The position numbers and the translations under genes were made by a program. DNA of 7,941 nt, taken from Abditibacteriales bacterium. GTDB taxonomy: Bacteria; Armatimonadota; Abditibacteriia; Abditibacteriales; JANWYM01. Positions 5,151 through 7,941 of the stretch are shown here, piece after piece. A model generated the notes under the pieces. The model did not search any database, was not told where the DNA came from, and saw only the letters and a program-made list of their open reading frames with translations. How positions within the stretch are numbered: position 1 is the stretch's first letter; every line of letters begins with the position of its first letter. The DNA lies in contig JANWYM010000168.1 of the NCBI GenBank assembly GCA_025055355.1, positions 1 through 7,941 on the forward strand. The letters run 5' to 3'.

Positions 5151-5156
5151 GGAGGG
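5151..5156 (+). promoter_or_regulatory. Ribosome binding site that sets the GTG 5164 start
   Basis: GGAGGG, preceded by GCAGA, lies 7-8 nt before GTG 5164. The frame is open back to a GTG at 5062, but that codon overlaps the upstream stop, has no such site, and would put 34 extra residues before a good signal peptide. I therefore start the gene at 5164. Confidence 0.75.
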
Positions 5157-5163
5157 CGCAATC

Positions 5164-6729
5164 GTGCGACGGGCGGTGTGTCGAGTTTTCATCCTTGTAG
5201 GCTTAATGCTGGGCGTCTCCAAGACGAGTACGCACCCAAGCGAGAGACAGGAGAATGCAGATGCGTGGATACCTCTCACCCTTCGTTGGTTGAACAACCA
5301 AAAGATGCTTTATGCCATTCCGGCGGACCATCCACGTATGCGAGACACACTGATTACTTCGATTGAGAAAGAAGCTAACATCGCAAAAGCATTAGCTGCA
5401 GCCAGCCGCGGACGATGGGTTCAGATAGGAGACGTGTTGGCTCTCGTGCCCGGCTGGCTGCGAGAGCCAACAGGAGAGGAATTAGAAGGTTACACACGGA
5501 AATACCACTCCACTTTGGAGTTCCTTAAAAGCCTTAGCCTCCAACAACGGGATGCGCTGAAGGGGGGCGGGGTCCTCCCTCTGTCCTCACTCATGGAGGA
5601 TCAACTCTCTTTGCTGAAGAAATCTTTTGAAGAGCGATACGGTCGTGATTATAAGCCTATTGAACAACTAATGAAAGAGAGAAAGGAGGGAGATCTGTTA
5701 GGGATAAGGATTGTTCTCTGGCCGGGAATCCGCATGCTTTTAGATGGAATCGAACAACCCTGCATAAACTTCATGTGGCCTCTTTGGAAGGCTGAGTTCT
5801 ACGACCGGTGGCACTTTGTAACGCTTGACGACCAGACCGGCAAGATATCACCTTGGGGGCTGGAGAATCTGCTGCCTGAAACGATGAGAGGGTATGACTT
5901 ACCTGATCCAACAGCGGCAACTCCACTCTCACAAAAGTCTCCCACTCCCCGCTTAGACGTTGAGCAGAGTAAGCGCATTACCCTCCAAGAGGGAAGAGCC
6001 TACACGCTCAAGGAGTTAGCAGAACGGGTGCGAGGTAAGACGAATGTCGAATTATGGGTTGACCGGCAGATCGCCTCAGTGAGAATACTCCTCTCAAAAG
6101 GGACATATCCGGTTGATGTGCTCCTCAACCTCTGCCGAAAGTGCTACGGTCTCCAAAGTAGGCGTGTGGGGGAGATCACTTTTCTGACACAAGGCTTCGT
6201 GCCTTTGACACAACAGCGTTCCTTAGAGGGATGGGAGTTGCACCTGTTATCACTGCCCTTGCTCACCTGGGTTGACGAGGGTGTTCATTACCCCGGGATT
6301 GGCTTTCCAATAGAGAGTTATCTTCAACGCAAGCGAATGCAGCTTTCTTCTCTCAGCCCTCCTGAAAGAGCCTTTGTCGAGAACGCATGGTGGGTGACCC
6401 GAAACTGGAATGATACCGTCAGTCGTTCCGCCTACGGTTACCTGCTGGGAAGGTATCAGACGGCTGAAAAATACTACCGCTACTATGGAGCAACTGCCTC
6501 CTCCCTGCTCACTCAATCGGACCTCTTATCAGGAAGGGAAGAAGTAGAGATGATCCTGGAACCCCTCCACACGATTATGGTGGTGCTGTATCAACCGAGC
6601 GACTTCATCACCCGCATGCGTGAGCAGGATCCCGACCTGAAAGATAGAGACGATCTGCCTAAGACCTTATACGAAATCAATCAGAGCATCTTATTATCGC
6701 TTTGGCCTGCGGAATTCAGCCTGCCTTAA
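5164..6729 (+). CDS. Large secreted protein with two STN-like segments
   Basis: This encodes 521 residues from GTG 5164. Residues 1-20 form a signal peptide (VRRAVCR, then VFILVGLMLGV). A first degenerate STN-like unit spans about 37-103 (LTLRWLNNQKMLYAIPADHP ... IAKALAAASRGRWVQIGDVLALVPG), followed by helices with LPLSSLMEDQLSLLKKSFEE (138-157). A clearer second unit at about 274-345 reads YTLKELAERVRGKTNVELWV-DRQ, strand VRILLSKG, helix PVDVLLNLCRKCYG, strand RVGEITFLT. Then come MQLSSLSPPER (392-402), helices with many Tyr/Trp, and a C-terminal beta-like stretch VEMILEPLHTIMVVLYQPSD. The order STN-like, LSxL helix and beta end is that of the gene pair 2586-4276, so this could be a fused or duplicated version. 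The function is unknown; an envelope or extracellular role is inferred from the signal peptide. Confidence 0.78.
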   Translation: MRRAVCRVFILVGLMLGVSKTSTHPSERQENADAWIPLTLRWLNNQKMLYAIPADHPRMRDTLITSIEKEANIAKALAAASRGRWVQIGDVLALVPGWLREPTGEELEGYTRKYHSTLEFLKSLSLQQRDALKGGGVLPLSSLMEDQLSLLKKSFEERYGRDYKPIEQLMKERKEGDLLGIRIVLWPGIRMLLDGIEQPCINFMWPLWKAEFYDRWHFVTLDDQTGKISPWGLENLLPETMRGYDLPDPTAATPLSQKSPTPRLDVEQSKRITLQEGRAYTLKELAERVRGKTNVELWVDRQIASVRILLSKGTYPVDVLLNLCRKCYGLQSRRVGEITFLTQGFVPLTQQRSLEGWELHLLSLPLLTWVDEGVHYPGIGFPIESYLQRKRMQLSSLSPPERAFVENAWWVTRNWNDTVSRSAYGYLLGRYQTAEKYYRYYGATASSLLTQSDLLSGREEVEMILEPLHTIMVVLYQPSDFITRMREQDPDLKDRDDLPKTLYEINQSILLSLWPAEFSLP

Positions 6730-6967
6730 AATTGTCTGAAGAGAAGGCCTATTGACGAGGCTCGGGAGGGCGAAACGCTCCCAATGGCGTCCTCGAGTGC
6801 TTCTCGAAGAAGAAGTGCGGGGTTTTCATTGTATGCGGTTGCAGACCAAGACATCAGCGATATTTGGCGCTGCTCCTCTCGACACAGCCTGACACAAAGG
6901 ATGGGTTGCCCGCAGTAGGTTCGTGTTGTTGAGCGGACTCACGGCGGAGACCCCGGAGGTAGAGACT
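6730..6967 (+). other. 238-bp intergenic region, possible weak hairpins
   Basis: I find no gene here. GGGAG (6764-6768) with CG (6771-6772) can pair with CGCTCCC (6776-6782) around AAA, leaving a GG bulge, and CGAGG (6756-6760) may extend it with CCTCG (6791-6795). A second weak hairpin uses CTTCT (6800-6804) and AGAAG (6811-6815) and is followed by GCGGGGTTTTC. Together these could slow or end transcription after the 521-residue gene, but the T-run is only four bases. No convincing -35/-10 pair was seen. Confidence 0.35.
6955..6960 (+). promoter_or_regulatory. Ribosome binding site for the gene at 6968
   Basis: GGAGGT with 7 nt to ATG 6968. It fixes the start of a frame that stays open to the window edge. 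Confidence 0.8.
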
Positions 6968-7941
6968 ATGCGGAGGGTAGGCAGCCCCTTGCGGCTTATA
7001 TTGAATGTGTTGATACTGATTGTTTTATCTGAAAGGGGGAGCGCTGCTTCTCTGCCGGACATCCTCGTTCAGTGTTCCCAACGATTGGGGCTTACCAGCG
7101 TAATCGCCAGTCTGCCTGGGGAAGGCACTGCGCTTCCCCCTGCGATCACAGCCTCGGCGCGTAATGCGCGGGACCTATTAGCAGAATTGTCCCGCAAACT
7201 CCCTGGGTATTACTGGGTGACCGACGGTTGTCTGCTGTGGTATTCCCTGCCTCCCCAGTCCATGGACAACGTGACAGACCATCCTGAAAAAGTGCGTCTT
7301 TTGCATCGTGCCCTCCGTCTTCTGCCATGGGAGATGCGGGAGGCTGTGCTGGCAGGAGAGGGGATATGGTTCGACCAAGTTGCGCCGGAGTGCCGAGAAC
7401 TCTTGCTTCGTCTTTGCTTGTTGGATTATCCCAATGAACAGAAAGAAATTAAAGCGGATCTCCAGAAAGCCCAACGCATCGTGTTCTTCATCGTCGTCTT
7501 TCCCCGAGCCATCGTGCGTCCATCGTTCGGATATCTGAGTCTCACCCCGCTGACCAATCCCCCGTTCTCGTGCACGTTCCTGGGATCACCGAACCTCTCG
7601 GGGGTGGCAACAGTGGTCAGACCGCCCCTCCTGGAGCGTCCTTTAGCATCCGCGCGTAACGAGCGGCTCCCCGCCGGTCAACTGCCCGACCCTCTTCCGC
7701 CCTCCTGGCTCAATCAGACGGACGGCGCAACAACAGAGGAGGCGATGTCCCTTCTGGACGGACGCACCATGCGAGCGATCAGCGGGCGCGTGATGACGTT
7801 AGACGAGGCGGTCAAGGTAGCGAGGACCTTGACGCGCGTGGAAATTCGCGTGGACCGGCGCCATGCCACGCGGCAGGTCTTCCTCCAGCACCCCGCCCTG
7901 CCCTTGCGAGTCTGGTTGAAAGGGCTCTGCCTGGCGACCGG
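6968..7941 (+). CDS. Secreted protein with two STN-like segments (3' end outside window)
   Basis: This frame encodes at least 324 residues with no stop before the right edge. Residues 1-27 are a signal peptide (MRRVGSPLRL, then ILNVLILIVLS, ending SAA). Residues about 29-95 form a first STN-like unit: LPDILVQCSQRLGL, strand TSVIASLP, AITASARNARDLLAELSRKL, strands YYWVTDGCLLWYS. Helices follow with LPWEMREAVLAGEG and IWFDQVAPECRELL (133-146), comparable to the LSxLSPxxR segment of its neighbours, and a beta-like FFIVVFPRAIV near 172-180. A Pro-rich linker (about 190-275) leads to a second STN-like unit reading VMTLDEAVKVARTLTRVEIR-VDRR (VEIRVDRR at 291-298). The layout matches the 521-residue protein before it. 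The last 400 bp are more C-rich on the coding strand than the gene's first half. Function unknown. Confidence 0.78.
   Translation, partial: MRRVGSPLRLILNVLILIVLSERGSAASLPDILVQCSQRLGLTSVIASLPGEGTALPPAITASARNARDLLAELSRKLPGYYWVTDGCLLWYSLPPQSMDNVTDHPEKVRLLHRALRLLPWEMREAVLAGEGIWFDQVAPECRELLLRLCLLDYPNEQKEIKADLQKAQRIVFFIVVFPRAIVRPSFGYLSLTPLTNPPFSCTFLGSPNLSGVATVVRPPLLERPLASARNERLPAGQLPDPLPPSWLNQTDGATTEEAMSLLDGRTMRAISGRVMTLDEAVKVARTLTRVEIRVDRRHATRQVFLQHPALPLRVWLKGLCLAT

Noticed and set aside
5062..5163. Longer N-terminus for the 521-residue gene from GTG 5062
   Set aside because: That codon overlaps the upstream stop, lacks a ribosome binding site and would bury the signal peptide; GTG 5164 has GGAGG at ideal spacing.
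1..7941. CRISPR array, tRNA, rRNA or transposase
   Set aside because: No regularly spaced repeats, no cloverleaf-like or rRNA-like sequence, and no transposase motifs were recognised on either strand.

Overview
The window looks like accessory DNA from an uncultured, fairly GC-rich bacterium with strong Shine-Dalgarno sites and many secreted products. The style (a multiheme cytochrome fused to a phosphoesterase-like domain, plus lineage-specific secreted proteins that seem to carry secretin/TonB short N-terminal (STN)-like domains) recalls Armatimonadota-type or other hot-spring metagenome bacteria. That placement is an impression, not something the sequence proves. Every gene that can be supported lies on the + strand.

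Region 1 (1-1880) is very GC-rich and has a G-rich coding strand. It holds the 3' end of an unrecognised gene, a 95-residue protein with a twin-arginine signal, and a 448-residue secreted protein. The last joins a degenerate UshA/5'-nucleotidase-like phosphoesterase domain to a four-heme (4x CXXCH) cytochrome c554-like domain. A short GC-rich inverted-repeat element appears to sit in frame inside the cytochrome part.

Region 2 (about 1880-7941) is less GC-rich and consists of two units with the same plan. Unit 1 is the cytochrome 3' end (1706-1877), a cysteine-rich secreted protein (1948-2433) and two translationally coupled STN-like proteins (2586-3386, 3383-4276). Unit 2 is a 98% identical, headless copy of the same 172-bp cytochrome 3' end (4280-4451), a second cysteine-rich secreted protein (about 4610-5062) and two more STN-like proteins (5164-6729 and 6968 to beyond the right edge). 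The two cysteine-rich proteins share an exact C-x15-C-x4-C core. The four larger proteins share a TLxE...VExxVDRR-type segment and/or an LSxL(SP)xxR helical segment, plus a C-terminal beta-like stretch. The block therefore looks like a duplicated and diversified module of envelope or extracellular proteins of unknown function, placed behind a periplasmic multiheme cytochrome.

Possible regulatory or mobile structures include a 23-nt perfect palindrome between the cytochrome and the first cysteine-rich gene, a 60-nt two-tier hairpin before the first STN-like gene, an inverted repeat in the leader of the 521-residue gene, and a start-site anomaly at the second cysteine-rich gene. I saw no tRNA, rRNA, CRISPR array, transposase or classical U-tract terminator. 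All functional names for the larger secreted proteins are inference from motifs read by eye.
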